DNA of 64,000 nucleotides from Corticimicrobacter populi (GTDB lineage Bacteria > Pseudomonadota > Gammaproteobacteria > Burkholderiales > Burkholderiaceae_B). The stretch's first letter is position 1. Every line of letters starts with the position of its first letter. Positions 36,950-47,425 of the stretch are shown here, one piece after another. The notes beneath the pieces are model-generated. The model was not told the DNA's origin. It ran no database searches and was given only the letters and a program-made list of their open reading frames with translations. The stretch lies in assembly GCF_003123725.1 (NCBI RefSeq), contig NZ_QETA01000001.1, positions 62,001-126,000 on the forward strand. Reading direction: 5' to 3'. A program made the position numbers and the translations under genes.

Positions 36950-37900
36950 ATGAATAATGTCTTGAGGCAGCTTGATCTCAATCTTCTGGTCACATTGGAC
37001 GCGTTGCTGGTTGAACACAATGTGACCCGTGCTGCCGCCCGGCTGAATCTGGCTCAGCCCACGGTCAGTGTGCAGCTCGCCCGTCTACGAGATTTTTTCG
37101 ACGATCCTCTGTTGTTGCCGGGGCCGCGCGGGATGCGACCGACTGCACGGGCAGATGCGCTGCGTGAGCCGCTGCGGCAGGCTTTGGCCGTGTTGGCGCA
37201 GGCCGTTGCGCCTGTCGGTGCATTCGAGCCGGCGCAGTCCAGTCAGACCTGGCGTGTCGCCGCATTCGATTACGGGGAGTACACCGCCTTGTTGCCTGCT
37301 CTGGCAGGCCTGCACCAGCGTGCGCCCGCGACACGTCTTGCTGTGGTTCAGGCGGCTCCCACCCGGGTGGCAAAAAAGGCGGAGCAGGGTGATATCGATC
37401 TGGCCTTTCTGACCAATGCCGAAGCGCCGCCGGATTTGCGTCGCCGACCGTTGTTTACTGAAACATACGTACTGGTCGGGCGTGCCGGCCATCCGAGCCT
37501 GATATCCCCGCCAACTCTGGAGCAGTTCTGCGCGCTGGAGCATGTTGTCGTGTCGCCGGAAGGCGGTGGCTTCGAGGGGGAGACGGACAAGGCCCTGGCG
37601 GCGCGTGGTGTCGCACGTCGAGTCGTGCTGTCCGTGCCCCATTTTCTTTTTCTCAATGCGGTCTTGGCGAATACCGATCTGGTGGCGATGGTACCGTCGC
37701 GACTGGTCAGTGGCAACATGGCCTTGCAGGTGACGGTGCCGCCGGTGGCGATTCCTGGCTTCGAGATGCTGATGCTATGGCCTGAACGGGTGCATCGAGA
37801 TCCTGCGCATCAGTGGCTGCGAGAGCATATTGCCAATTCGATCAATCGCGAGCGTGACAGTGTGCTCAGTCGTTCAGCCATCCCAGCAGGGCGGCCGTAG
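36950..37900 (+). CDS. LysR-family transcriptional regulator
   Basis: 316 aa. N-terminal winged helix-turn-helix (LDLNLLVTLDALLVEHNVTR with AQPTVSVQLARLRDFFDDPL) and a periplasmic-binding-like effector domain (WRVAAFDYGEY, DIDLAFLTNAE). Start ATG 36950. It resembles NodD/LinR-type regulators of quinone or aromatic stress. Probably controls the divergent flavoprotein through the 36918-36940 operator. Its last 35 bases overlap the convergent rsmE gene, so both 3' ends are antisense to one another. Confidence 0.93.
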   Translation: MNNVLRQLDLNLLVTLDALLVEHNVTRAAARLNLAQPTVSVQLARLRDFFDDPLLLPGPRGMRPTARADALREPLRQALAVLAQAVAPVGAFEPAQSSQTWRVAAFDYGEYTALLPALAGLHQRAPATRLAVVQAAPTRVAKKAEQGDIDLAFLTNAEAPPDLRRRPLFTETYVLVGRAGHPSLISPPTLEQFCALEHVVVSPEGGGFEGETDKALAARGVARRVVLSVPHFLFLNAVLANTDLVAMVPSRLVSGNMALQVTVPPVAIPGFEMLMLWPERVHRDPAHQWLREHIANSINRERDSVLSRSAIPAGRP

Positions 37901-38711
37901 CGGCTACCAGCGCCAGCCCGGCGGTTTCAGTGCGCAGAACCCGGCTGCCGAGCCGGATGGCCTGTACGTCGTGCTGTTGTGCCTGTGTCTGTTCCTCAGG
38001 ACTCCAGCCGCCTTCGGGGCCGATCAGGAACGCGATGTTCCGTGCCTGCCGGTTTGCGGGGATGCTGTGCGCGCTGTCTGTCTGTCTGGCTGGCTGGGCA
38101 GACAGTTCCAGCGCCTGTTTCAGCGTGTGGCCGGCTTCTGGCGTGCACATCAGACGCAGCGTGGTTTCAGTTGATGGCGTCATCTGGTTCGAGGTGCCGG
38201 GTGCCGGCGAGACGCCTTGCCGAGCAGCATTCGCCAGCCATTGCGCCAGTGTTACGGGCGCATCGATTTCGGGAATGCGATTGCGCCCACACTGCTCGCA
38301 GGCCGCCACGGCGATCTGACGCCAGTGGCGCAGCCGCTTTTCGAGGCGGTCGCCCTGCAGCTTGAGCACGCTGCGTTGTGCGGCTATGGGGCTGATGCGC
38401 TGGACGCCCAGCTCGACGGCCTTTTCGATGATCCAGTCCATTTTGTCGCCGGCCGGCAGTCCCTGAACCAGGGTCAGGCAGCCGGGAAGCTCCGCTTCAC
38501 GCGGGTCGTGGGCACCGATCTCGGCGCGGCCGCGCTTGCCATCGATGCGCAGGTGCGCGGGATATTCGCCACCATGACCGTCGAACAGTGTGACGGGGCT
38601 GCCTTCAGGCAGGCGCAGCACGCGTATCGCGTGGTGGGCAACCTCGTCGGGCAGATCCAGGGTCTGGTGTGCGCAGAGCGCGGTCGTGCAGTGGAAACGG
38701 GGTGCGGACAT
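37866..38711 (-). CDS. rsmE: 16S rRNA (uracil-1498-N3)-methyltransferase RsmE
   Basis: 281 aa SPOUT-class RNA methyltransferase. PUA-like N-terminal part (MSAPRFHCTT, HHAIRVLRLPEG), then QGLPAGDKMDWIIEKAVELG and the SAM-binding knot motif FLIGPEGGWSPEE with LGSRVLRTETA. The usual length is about 243 residues; extra material sits near residues 164-183 and 203-222, both polar and probably surface loops. Overlaps the lysR 3' end by 35 bases. Divergent from tkt. Confidence 0.94.
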   Translation of the reverse strand: MSAPRFHCTTALCAHQTLDLPDEVAHHAIRVLRLPEGSPVTLFDGHGGEYPAHLRIDGKRGRAEIGAHDPREAELPGCLTLVQGLPAGDKMDWIIEKAVELGVQRISPIAAQRSVLKLQGDRLEKRLRHWRQIAVAACEQCGRNRIPEIDAPVTLAQWLANAARQGVSPAPGTSNQMTPSTETTLRLMCTPEAGHTLKQALELSAQPARQTDSAHSIPANRQARNIAFLIGPEGGWSPEEQTQAQQHDVQAIRLGSRVLRTETAGLALVAATAALLGWLND

Positions 38712-38829
38712 GGGTGGGGTGACAGGGCGGACAAGGGGATGACCCTATTTTAGCCATGCCCATCGGGCTGCGCTTGAATGCTAAAATGCCCGGCATTTCC
38801 CACCGCTAGCGGCTGCGCCACTCTCATCC

Positions 38830-40884
38830 ATGAGTATTTCCGATACATCCAACCATCGTCCCGCCAATGCCATCCGTGCCCTGGCGATGGATGCCGTGCA
38901 ACAGGCCAACTCGGGCCACCCGGGTGCGCCCATGGGCATGGCCGATATGGCGCACGCGCTGTGGCATGACCATCTGCGGCACAATCCGGCTGATCCGGCC
39001 TGGCCCGGCCGTGACCGCTTCGTGCTGTCCAACGGGCATGGTTCGATGCTGATCTACGCCTTGCTGCACCTGACCGGCTACGACCTGTCAATCGATGACC
39101 TGCGTCAGTTCCGCCAGTTGCACTCGCGTACGCCCGGCCATCCCGAAGTCGGCATCACGCCAGGGGTCGAAACCACCACCGGGCCGCTGGGCCAGGGGCT
39201 GGGCAATGCGGTCGGCATGGCGCTGGCCGAAGCCCTGCTGGCGGCAGAATTCAATCGTGACGGCCATGCCGTGGTCGATCACCATACCTACGTGTTCCTG
39301 GGCGATGGCTGCCTGATGGAAGGCATTTCACATGAAGTCGCCTCGCTGGCCGGCACGCTGGGCCTGCACAAGCTGGTGGCACTGTACGATGACAACGGCA
39401 TTTCCATCGATGGCAAGGTTGAGCACTGGTTTGCCGACGATACGGCGCGCCGTTTCGAAAGCTATGGCTGGCACGTCATCCGCGTGGCCGATGGCCACGA
39501 TGCTGCAGCCGTATCTGCTGCAATTGCCGAGGCGCGTGCGCGTACCGCCGGCGGTCCCACGCTGATCGCCTGCCGCACCAATATCGGCCAGGGTTCGCCC
39601 AACATGGCGGGTACGGCCAAGGTGCATGGCGCACCGCTGGGTGCCGAAGAAATCGCCGCCACGCGTGCTGCGCTGGGCTGGAACCACGGCCCCTTCGAGA
39701 TTCCCGAGGATGTCGCGGCATTCTGGAATGCGCGTGCGGCGGGTGCTCAGGCGCAGGCCGATTGGCAGCAGCGTTTCAATGCCTATGCCGCCGCCTATCC
39801 AGAACTGGCTGCCGAGTACCTGCGCCGCATGCGCGGCGACCTGCCGGGCGAGTTCCAGGCTGCCTGGCAGGCTTTCGTCGATGCCACGGTGGCCAAGGGT
39901 GAAACACTGGCCACGCGCAAGGCTTCGCAGCATGCCATCGCTGCACTGGCCGAACTGTTGCCGGAACTGCTGGGCGGCTCGGCTGACCTGACCGGCTCCA
40001 ACTATACCGACTGGAAGGGCGTCGTACCGGTGCGTGCCGCGCAGCAGCCCGGCCAGCCGATTTCCTTTGGTCGTCACATCAACTACGGTGTGCGCGAGTT
40101 CGGCATGGCCGCCATCATGAATGGTATTGCCCTGCACGGTGGCTACCTGCCTTTTGGCGGTACGTTCCTGACGTTCTCTGATTACTCGCGCAACGCACTG
40201 CGCATGGCTGCGCTGATGAAGCAGCGCGTGGTGCATGTGTTTACCCATGATTCCATCGGTCTGGGCGAGGATGGCCCGACCCACCAGTCCATCGAGCATG
40301 CCGCCAGTCTGCGGCTGATCCCCAATCTCGACGTCTGGCGTCCGTGCGACACGGTCGAGACAGCTGCCGCCTGGGGCGCTGCCGTAAACCGTCCGGCCAG
40401 CCTCGGCATGACGGTGCATGCCGGCGGCCCCAGCGCGCTGCTGCTGTCGCGCCAGAACCTGCCGTTTGTGCCGCGCGATGCCGCGACTACGGCGGCGATT
40501 GCACGGGGTGGCTATGTGCTGAGCGAGGCCTCGAAGGGTGAGGTGCGTGCCGTGATCCTCGCGACCGGTTCCGAGGTGGCCCTGGCGCTTGAGGCGCAGC
40601 AGCGACTGCAGGCCGAAGGCGTGCCGGTGCGCGTGGTGTCGATGCCTTCGACCGATGTGTTCGACCGTCAGGACAAGGCCTGGCAGGTGTCGGTGCTGCC
40701 GGCCGGTGTGCCGCGCGTCGCGGTCGAGGCGGGCGTCACGGCCTTCTGGCACAAGTATGTTGGCCTGGAGGGGGCCGTGGTGGGCATCGACAGCTACGGC
40801 GAGTCGGCCCCTGCCGATGTCCTGTTCAAACATTTCAGCCTGACCACCGATGCGGTGGTCGAGGCGGTTCGCAAGGTTCTATAA
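38830..40884 (+). CDS. tkt: Transketolase
   Basis: 684 aa thiamine-diphosphate enzyme of the pentose phosphate and Calvin pathways. Complete family features: [20 protein letters not shown], the cofactor motif GDGCLMEG through DDNGISIDG, the catalytic segment [13 protein letters not shown], and [16 protein letters not shown]. Start ATG 38830. First gene of tkt-gap-pgk, with gap starting 11 bases downstream. The 118-base gap to the divergent rsmE should hold both promoters; I see no convincing -35/-10 pair. Confidence 0.97.
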   Translation: MSISDTSNHRPANAIRALAMDAVQQANSGHPGAPMGMADMAHALWHDHLRHNPADPAWPGRDRFVLSNGHGSMLIYALLHLTGYDLSIDDLRQFRQLHSRTPGHPEVGITPGVETTTGPLGQGLGNAVGMALAEALLAAEFNRDGHAVVDHHTYVFLGDGCLMEGISHEVASLAGTLGLHKLVALYDDNGISIDGKVEHWFADDTARRFESYGWHVIRVADGHDAAAVSAAIAEARARTAGGPTLIACRTNIGQGSPNMAGTAKVHGAPLGAEEIAATRAALGWNHGPFEIPEDVAAFWNARAAGAQAQADWQQRFNAYAAAYPELAAEYLRRMRGDLPGEFQAAWQAFVDATVAKGETLATRKASQHAIAALAELLPELLGGSADLTGSNYTDWKGVVPVRAAQQPGQPISFGRHINYGVREFGMAAIMNGIALHGGYLPFGGTFLTFSDYSRNALRMAALMKQRVVHVFTHDSIGLGEDGPTHQSIEHAASLRLIPNLDVWRPCDTVETAAAWGAAVNRPASLGMTVHAGGPSALLLSRQNLPFVPRDAATTAAIARGGYVLSEASKGEVRAVILATGSEVALALEAQQRLQAEGVPVRVVSMPSTDVFDRQDKAWQVSVLPAGVPRVAVEAGVTAFWHKYVGLEGAVVGIDSYGESAPADVLFKHFSLTTDAVVEAVRKVL

Positions 40885-40895
40885 GGAGTCTGTCG

Positions 40896-41909
<1,014 letters not shown>

Positions 41910-41925
41910 GGGAGCGGGTCGGAAC

Positions 41926-43125
41926 ATGGTTCAAGTACTGACGCTGGCCGGTCTGGCCCAGTCGGGCGGGCTCAAGGACAAGCGCGTGTTTATCCGCGCC
42001 GACCTGAACGTGCCGTTCGATGCGCACGGTCACATCAGCGAAGATACCCGCATCCGCGCTTCGGTGCCCGGCATTCGCATGGCACTGGCCGCCGGTGCTG
42101 CGGTCATGGTCACGTCCCACCTGGGGCGTCCCAAAGAAGGTGAGCTGACCGATGCCGATTCGCTCGCCACGGTGGCGCAACGGCTGACCGAACTGCTGGG
42201 GCAGCCGGTCGATCTGGTGCAGGACTGGGTCCAGAAGGGTGTGCAGGTGGTGCCCGGACAGGTCGTGCTGCTGGAAAACTGCCGCGTCAACGCCGGCGAG
42301 AAAAAGAACGAAGAGGCGCTGGCACGTCGCATGGCCGAGCTGTGCGATGTGTACGTCAACGATGCCTTTGGTACGGCACATCGCGCCGAGGCCACCACGC
42401 ACGGTATTGCCCGTTTCGCACCCGTGGCCTGCGCCGGCCCGTTGCTGGCTGCCGAGCTGGATGCGCTGTCGCAGGCGCTTGAGGCACCGCGCCAGCCGCT
42501 GGTGGCTATCGTGGGTGGCTCCAAGGTGTCAACCAAGCTGTCTATCCTTGATGCCCTGGCGCAGAAGGTGGGTCGCCTGATCGTGGGCGGCGGCATTGCC
42601 AATACCTTCCTGCTGGCGCAGGGATTTCGGATTGGTGCCTCGCTGGCCGAACCCGACCAGGTAGAGCAGGCGCGTGCCGTCATCGAGCGCATGCGCGCCC
42701 ATGGTGCCGAAGTGCCGGTACCGACCGACGTGGTCTGCGCCAAGTCGTTCGGGGCGGATGCCGAAGCCGTGGTCAAGCGTGTCGAGGACGTGGCCGAGGA
42801 TGACATGATCCTGGACATCGGGCCGGAAACCGCTGCTACCCTGGCGGAAATCCTGCGCCACGCCGGCACCATCGTCTGGAACGGTCCGGTGGGGGTGTTC
42901 GAACTGCCGCAGTTCGCCAACGGTACCGAACAGATTGCCCGAGCCATTGCCGATTCGGATGCCTTCTCGATCGCGGGGGGCGGAGATACGCTGGCGGCCA
43001 TTGCCAAGTTCGGCATTGCCGATCAGGTCAGCTATATCTCGACCGGAGGGGGGGCTTTCCTGGAGTTCCTCGAAGGCAAGACGCTGCCGGCCGTGGCGGT
43101 GTTGCAGGAGCGGGCCGAAGATTGA
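41926..43125 (+). CDS. pgk: Phosphoglycerate kinase
   Basis: 399 aa two-lobe kinase. N-terminal substrate residues in [13 protein letters not shown] and [11 protein letters not shown], hinge and nucleotide motifs [15 protein letters not shown] and [13 protein letters not shown], and C-terminal [12 protein letters not shown] with [14 protein letters not shown]. Start ATG 41926, 16 bases after gap. Last gene of the cluster, closed by a strong terminator; in relatives such as Bordetella, pyruvate kinase normally follows here but does not. Confidence 0.97.
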   Translation: MVQVLTLAGLAQSGGLKDKRVFIRADLNVPFDAHGHISEDTRIRASVPGIRMALAAGAAVMVTSHLGRPKEGELTDADSLATVAQRLTELLGQPVDLVQDWVQKGVQVVPGQVVLLENCRVNAGEKKNEEALARRMAELCDVYVNDAFGTAHRAEATTHGIARFAPVACAGPLLAAELDALSQALEAPRQPLVAIVGGSKVSTKLSILDALAQKVGRLIVGGGIANTFLLAQGFRIGASLAEPDQVEQARAVIERMRAHGAEVPVPTDVVCAKSFGADAEAVVKRVEDVAEDDMILDIGPETAATLAEILRHAGTIVWNGPVGVFELPQFANGTEQIARAIADSDAFSIAGGGDTLAAIAKFGIADQVSYISTGGGAFLEFLEGKTLPAVAVLQERAED

Positions 43126-43168
43126 TCGCCGCATCCGGGCTCTGTCCCTGAGTCTGTAGTAAAAAATC

Positions 43169-43203
43169 AATGCCAGTTGGTGAGTGCCAACTGGCATTTT
43201 TTT
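43169..43203 (+). terminator. Rho-independent terminator after pgk
   Basis: Perfect 12-base stem AATGCCAGTTGG / CCAACTGGCATT with a 6-base loop, running into seven T residues. It ends the tkt-gap-pgk unit 44 bases after the pgk stop. Confidence 0.93.
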
Positions 43204-43220
43204 GACATGTTGAAGGCGTC

Positions 43221-43622
43221 ATGAAAGATTTGATTCATGCTCTCAGTCATGAACTGATAGTGGATGTGTTTGTGTCTGGATATATTGATTCCGCAAGTCC
43301 TGCGAGATTTCATCCCATGTATGAGCGTTTGTTTTTTGTTTTTGAGAAATGCACGTTTGAATTGTTTGTGAGCGATTCAGGGTGGATTGACGTTCGTGCG
43401 CTGGGGGATATAGAGGTATGGTTCGATATGGATGAAGATGATGCTTTTTCTTTGATGTCCGTATATAACCAGTTTTTCAAGACGGAGCAGGATGTGGTGG
43501 TTGTTTCGGTGAGCAGTCCGAGCGGTCCTTTTGAAACTTTGACAATCAAATACCGAGAAGGATTGGCTGAGCGGGATGTGTGCTTGAATCCGAATCATTT
43601 TTTCGGATTCTCTTTTTTGTGA
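43221..43622 (+). CDS. Unknown small protein of low GC content
   Basis: 133 aa, not recognised. Start ATG 43221 with GAAGG upstream, only 18 bases after the pgk terminator. Soluble, acidic, Phe- and Val-rich (FFVFEKCTFELFVSDSGWID, VEVWFDMDEDD-like block, VVVVSVSSPSG). GC is clearly below that of its neighbours and codon use resembles that of the immunity gene at 19913. The size, acidity and composition would suit an orphan immunity-type protein, but there is no toxin next to it and no family match by eye. Its 3' end overlaps a convergent gene by 28 bases. Confidence 0.6.
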   Translation: MKDLIHALSHELIVDVFVSGYIDSASPARFHPMYERLFFVFEKCTFELFVSDSGWIDVRALGDIEVWFDMDEDDAFSLMSVYNQFFKTEQDVVVVSVSSPSGPFETLTIKYREGLAERDVCLNPNHFFGFSFL

Positions 43623-43945
43623 GTCTGCCAGGAGGCGGATGGCCGAGGTGTTGAATGCCTGCTGGTGGGGTTCGGTATGGCAGCAGACAGCCGACTGTGA
43701 AAGTCGGTTTCCAGCAGTTGATCGACTTTTTTGATAGTCGAGACGGACTGCTGGGCATTGACATGCTTGCCTTCCAGAATGGCGCTGGCCTGATTGTGCA
43801 AGGCATACGCCAAATGTGCTGCAGCGCGAATAGCCGGATCGGATGTCCCGTCATTGCCAAGATGCTGGGCAAGTAACTGGCGTATTTCGTAAATAGCGAA
43901 TGCCAGCACTTGCTCTTGTGTGATGGTGGTAGGCTGTGTATTCAT
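43595..43945 (-). CDS. Hypothetical protein downstream of poxB
   Basis: 116 aa, not recognised. Starts at ATG 43945, overlapping the poxB stop by 4 bases (ATGA), which supports real translation. Helical N-terminal 80 residues ([40 protein letters not shown]), then a polar, basic and probably disordered tail ([20 protein letters not shown]). No signal or membrane segment. A role linked to PoxB is only an inference from coupling. Confidence 0.6.
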   Translation of the reverse strand: MNTQPTTITQEQVLAFAIYEIRQLLAQHLGNDGTSDPAIRAAAHLAYALHNQASAILEGKHVNAQQSVSTIKKVDQLLETDFHSRLSAAIPNPTSRHSTPRPSASWQTHKKENPKK

Positions 43946-45660
43946 CGCAGATTGGTTTTGGCGACCTCCAGCACTTCGTCACCGCGTCCGCTCAGCACGG
44001 CACGCAGCATGTACAGGCTGAAGCCCTTGGCCTGGGCCAGCGTGACCTTGGGCGGCAGCGCCAGTTCGTGCTTGTCGGTCACGACATCCAGCAGCGCCGG
44101 ACCGGGATGTGCAAGGAAGGCGACCACGGCTTCGGGCAACGCTTCCGAATCGGTGACGCGGATCGCATGCAGGCCGGCACCGCGCGCGATGGCGGCATAG
44201 TCTGTATCGACGAAGTCCGTACCGGTTTCGGGAAAGCCGGCGGTCTTCATTTCCATGGCGACGAAGCCCAGCGAACTGTTGTTGTAGACCACGATTTTGA
44301 TGGGCAGGTCGAGCTGGCGCGCGCTCAGCAGGTCGCCCAGCAACATGGACAGGCCGCCGTCGCCACACAGGGCAATGACCTGGCGGTCAGGCTGGGCCGC
44401 CTGTGCGCCCAGTGCCTGGGGCATGGCATTGGCCATGGAGCCGTGGTTGAAGGAGCCGTGCAGGCGTCGCTGGCCATTCATGGTCAGATAGCGGGCGGCC
44501 CACAGGGTCGGGGTGCCGACATCCGCGCTGAAGATGGCATTTTCTGCGGCAGCATGGTCAATAACCTTGGTCAGGTATTGTGGATGGATCGGACGGCCCT
44601 GGGGGGAGGGACGCGCCAGGGCATCCAGATCCTTGCGGGCCTCGGCATAATGCGCCAGCGCCTTTTCCAGAAAGCGTCGCTCGTCTTTGCGATGCAGGCG
44701 CGGCAGCAGTGCCGCCAGCGTGGGCCGAATGTCGCCGTTCAGGCCCAGGGTGAGGGGCGCGCGCTTGCCCAGGTTGCCGGGGTTGCGGTCGATCTGTGCG
44801 ATCCTGGCCTTGGAGGGATAGAAATTGCGATAGGGAAAGTCGGTGCCCAGCAGCAGCAGGGTATCGCACGATTCCATGGCGTGATAGCCGGAGCTGAAGC
44901 CGATCAGACCGGTCATGCCGACACTGTTGGGGTTGTCGTACTCGATGTATTCCTTGCCCCGCAGGGCGTGCACGACCGGTGCGGCCAGCGTGTCGGCCAG
45001 CGCCACGACTTCGGCATGTGCGCCGGCGCAGCCGCTGCCGCACATGAGTGTGACGGCTGCCGATTCGTTGAGCAGGGCTGCCAGTCGGTCGAGTTCCGCA
45101 TCGTCAGGTACCAGGCTGGCGGGTGCAACATCGTGCCATGGCTGTGGGGCGAACGGTGCTTCGCTCAGGGCAACGTCGCCTGGCAGCACGATCACGGCGA
45201 CGCCACGCTGTCCGATGGCCGTGCGCATGGCCCGCTCCAGCACGCGCGGCAACTGGCTGGCATGGCTGACCAGTTCCACGTAATGGCTGCATTCCTTGAA
45301 GAGTTCCTGCGGATGGGTTTCCTGGAAGTAGCCCAGGCCGACTTCTGTCGATGGAATCTGCGCGGCAATTGCGAGCACGGGTACTTGGTTGCGATGGCAA
45401 TCGTAAAGCCCGTTGATCAGATGCAGGTTGCCAGGCCCGCAACTGCCGGCACATACCGCCAGGCGGCCTGTTTCGGCGGCTTCGGCTCCGGCAGCAAAGG
45501 CCGCGACCTCTTCGTGGCGGGTGTGCATCCAGCGCAAATTGCCGAGACGACGCATGCTGTCGGACAGCCCGTTGAGGCTGTCGCCAGTGACGCCCCAGAT
45601 ACGTTCGACGCCCGCGGCGGCAAGGGTTTCGGCAAGGTAGTCTGCGATGGTGTTCGACAT
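43942..45660 (-). CDS. poxB: Pyruvate dehydrogenase (quinone), PoxB
   Basis: 572 aa ThDP- and FAD-dependent peripheral membrane enzyme that oxidises pyruvate to acetate and CO2, passing electrons to ubiquinone. Conserved [12 protein letters not shown] with catalytic Glu in [29 protein letters not shown], and the ThDP motif [14 protein letters not shown] through [12 protein letters not shown]. The C-terminal [16 protein letters not shown] matches the lipid-activated membrane-binding tail of E. coli PoxB, so membrane activation is probably kept. Start ATG 45660 with GGAG just upstream. Followed by a coupled unknown gene. Confidence 0.96.
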   Translation of the reverse strand: MSNTIADYLAETLAAAGVERIWGVTGDSLNGLSDSMRRLGNLRWMHTRHEEVAAFAAGAEAAETGRLAVCAGSCGPGNLHLINGLYDCHRNQVPVLAIAAQIPSTEVGLGYFQETHPQELFKECSHYVELVSHASQLPRVLERAMRTAIGQRGVAVIVLPGDVALSEAPFAPQPWHDVAPASLVPDDAELDRLAALLNESAAVTLMCGSGCAGAHAEVVALADTLAAPVVHALRGKEYIEYDNPNSVGMTGLIGFSSGYHAMESCDTLLLLGTDFPYRNFYPSKARIAQIDRNPGNLGKRAPLTLGLNGDIRPTLAALLPRLHRKDERRFLEKALAHYAEARKDLDALARPSPQGRPIHPQYLTKVIDHAAAENAIFSADVGTPTLWAARYLTMNGQRRLHGSFNHGSMANAMPQALGAQAAQPDRQVIALCGDGGLSMLLGDLLSARQLDLPIKIVVYNNSSLGFVAMEMKTAGFPETGTDFVDTDYAAIARGAGLHAIRVTDSEALPEAVVAFLAHPGPALLDVVTDKHELALPPKVTLAQAKGFSLYMLRAVLSGRGDEVLEVAKTNLR

Positions 45661-45808
45661 GGACGCTCCATTTCAGGGGGGATGCGGGCGCGATCAGGCT
45701 GCGCCCGGATGGGGAACTGCATGTTTTTTCATTATGGCGCAAAACACGGCACCCCTGTCTGCGGTTACGCTAGCGGCTGGACTCTGGATTCTGTAGAAAG
45801 GTGCCGTC

Positions 45809-46492
45809 ATGCAAGTCAATTTTCTGCTGTTCCCTGCTGTAACCCTGCTTGATCTGACCGGACCGTACGAGGTCCTGGCCCGTGCGCCGGGTGTGCATGT
45901 CGATCTGGTGGCCGCGTCGATGGCACCGGTACGATCCGATCGGGGCCTGACCCTGCTGCCAACAGTCACGATGGCGCAGGCACGTTCCTGCGACCTGCTG
46001 GTCGTGCCAGGTGGGCCGGGGGCCGATGATGCCTTGCTGGATCCCCAGTGGGTTGAGTTCACGGCCCGTCAGGGCGCGCAGGCTCGCTATATTTTTGGTA
46101 TCTGTACCGGTTCCCTGTTGCTGGGCGCTGCAGGGCTACTGCGCGGCAGGCGTGCTGCCAGTCACTGGCTGGCGCGGGAGCTGTTGGCCGAGTTCGGCGC
46201 GACCCCTGATGATTCCCGCCTGTGCGTGGATGGCAATGTCTTTACCTCGGGAGGGGTGACATCCGGTATCGACATGGCCATCCAGGTGATTGCCAGCCTG
46301 TTTGATGAGGATACCGCCCGGCAGATCCAGTTGCAGATCGAGTATGATCCTGCGCCGCCTTTCTCTGGTGGCACACCCGGCACGTCACCGGCGCATATCG
46401 TGCAGCGCTGCAGGGAGGCTGCCGGTGCGCGGCTGGCTATTCGGGCCGAGGCGGTTGCCCAGGCTGCGCGAGCGCTTCGGGAGCGTTCTTGA
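45809..46492 (+). CDS. DJ-1/PfpI-family protein (isonitrile hydratase-like)
   Basis: 227 aa cytosolic protein. DJ-1 fold with the nucleophile elbow IFGICTGSLLLGAAGLL and a GGVTSGIDMAIQVI segment, closest in style to InhA isonitrile hydratases and the sensor part of AraC-type GATase1 regulators; no DNA-binding domain follows. N-terminal LLFPAVTLLDLTGPYEVLA is also typical. Start ATG 45809 with AAAGG upstream. Converges on, and overlaps by 56 bases, a second DJ-1 family gene. Confidence 0.85.
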   Translation: MQVNFLLFPAVTLLDLTGPYEVLARAPGVHVDLVAASMAPVRSDRGLTLLPTVTMAQARSCDLLVVPGGPGADDALLDPQWVEFTARQGAQARYIFGICTGSLLLGAAGLLRGRRAASHWLARELLAEFGATPDDSRLCVDGNVFTSGGVTSGIDMAIQVIASLFDEDTARQIQLQIEYDPAPPFSGGTPGTSPAHIVQRCREAAGARLAIRAEAVAQAARALRERS

Positions 46493-47243
46493 GTGCCGCG
46501 ACGAGTGCTGCTCCAAGCGCTGTTGCTGATGCCGGATTTTGCCCCGTGATAAGACGCCCGTCGATGACCACCTTGTTTTCAAAGATCGGCGCTTCTTCGA
46601 ACGTTGCGCCTGCATTTTTGAGGGCGGCTTCAAGTTCGAAAGGAACGATTTTGTCGTATTGGCGGGAGGCTTCCTCTTCTGCCGTGAAGGCAGTCAGTCT
46701 GCGCCCGTCTATGAGCAAGGAGCCATTGCTGAGTTGGACGTCGATCAGCCCTGCTGGCCCGTGGCATACGGCACTGACGATACCGTCATTTTCATAGATG
46801 GTGCGAACGATCCGGGCCAATTCGGGATTGTTGACGAAATCCCACATCGGGCCATGCCCGCCGATCAGCAGGATGGCATCGTAATCGGCAGGGTTCACAT
46901 CAGCCAGCTTGAGTGTATTGCCCAGTTTGTTGCGATGTTCGGGATTCACCCAGATTTTCATGCTGACGGGATCTTTCAGATCAAAGCCGTCGAAGGGAGC
47001 GAAGCCGCCTTGCGGGCTGGCGACGTCATACGCTATGCCTGCTTCAGTCAAGACTTCAACGGGATGGGTCAGTTCCGGAAACCAGTATCCGCCCACCAGA
47101 TTTTCGGTTTTTCTGTCCAGGCTCGACACGACGATCAATACCTTATCGGTGTCCCGATGGGGCTGCGCAGGCGCGGCTGAGACAGGCGGTGAGAGTGAGA
47201 GCACTGTACATGCAATGAGGAACAGGGACTTGGCAATCGACAT
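46437..47243 (-). CDS. Exported DJ-1/PfpI (Hsp31-like) protein
   Basis: 268 aa with an N-terminal signal peptide (FLIACTVLSLSPPVSA). Type 1 glutamine-amidotransferase-like domain with the nucleophile in VSAVCHGPAGLID, the upstream acid in GGYWFPELTHPVE and an oxyanion loop LLIGGHGPMWDF. Related cytosolic proteins are glyoxalase III/chaperones (Hsp31); the signal places this one in the periplasm. Divergent from a LysR gene 183 bases away, which is its likely regulator. The 3' end is antisense to the convergent isonitrile hydratase-like gene. Confidence 0.88.
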   Translation of the reverse strand: MSIAKSLFLIACTVLSLSPPVSAAPAQPHRDTDKVLIVVSSLDRKTENLVGGYWFPELTHPVEVLTEAGIAYDVASPQGGFAPFDGFDLKDPVSMKIWVNPEHRNKLGNTLKLADVNPADYDAILLIGGHGPMWDFVNNPELARIVRTIYENDGIVSAVCHGPAGLIDVQLSNGSLLIDGRRLTAFTAEEEASRQYDKIVPFELEAALKNAGATFEEAPIFENKVVIDGRLITGQNPASATALGAALVAALKNAPEALAQPGQPPRPE

Positions 47244-47425
47244 GGCATTCTCCGGAACAAATGGTGTCCAGTCATTCTAGGGATGACGAGCGTCGGGAAC
47301 AGCCCCCTGGCGCTGAATGAACTATTTAATTTTTTATCTTAATGCTGTTTGATTGAGGCGAAAATTTGTGGTTAAGTTGGTGTCTTGAGAGGGACTGGAC
47401 ACGATAGATTTTCCAGAGGCATGCA

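Noticed and set aside
43936-45852. 638-codon forward frame opposite poxB
   Set aside because: Composition is typical of antisense translation (Gly/Gln/His-rich), while the reverse frame is an unambiguous PoxB.
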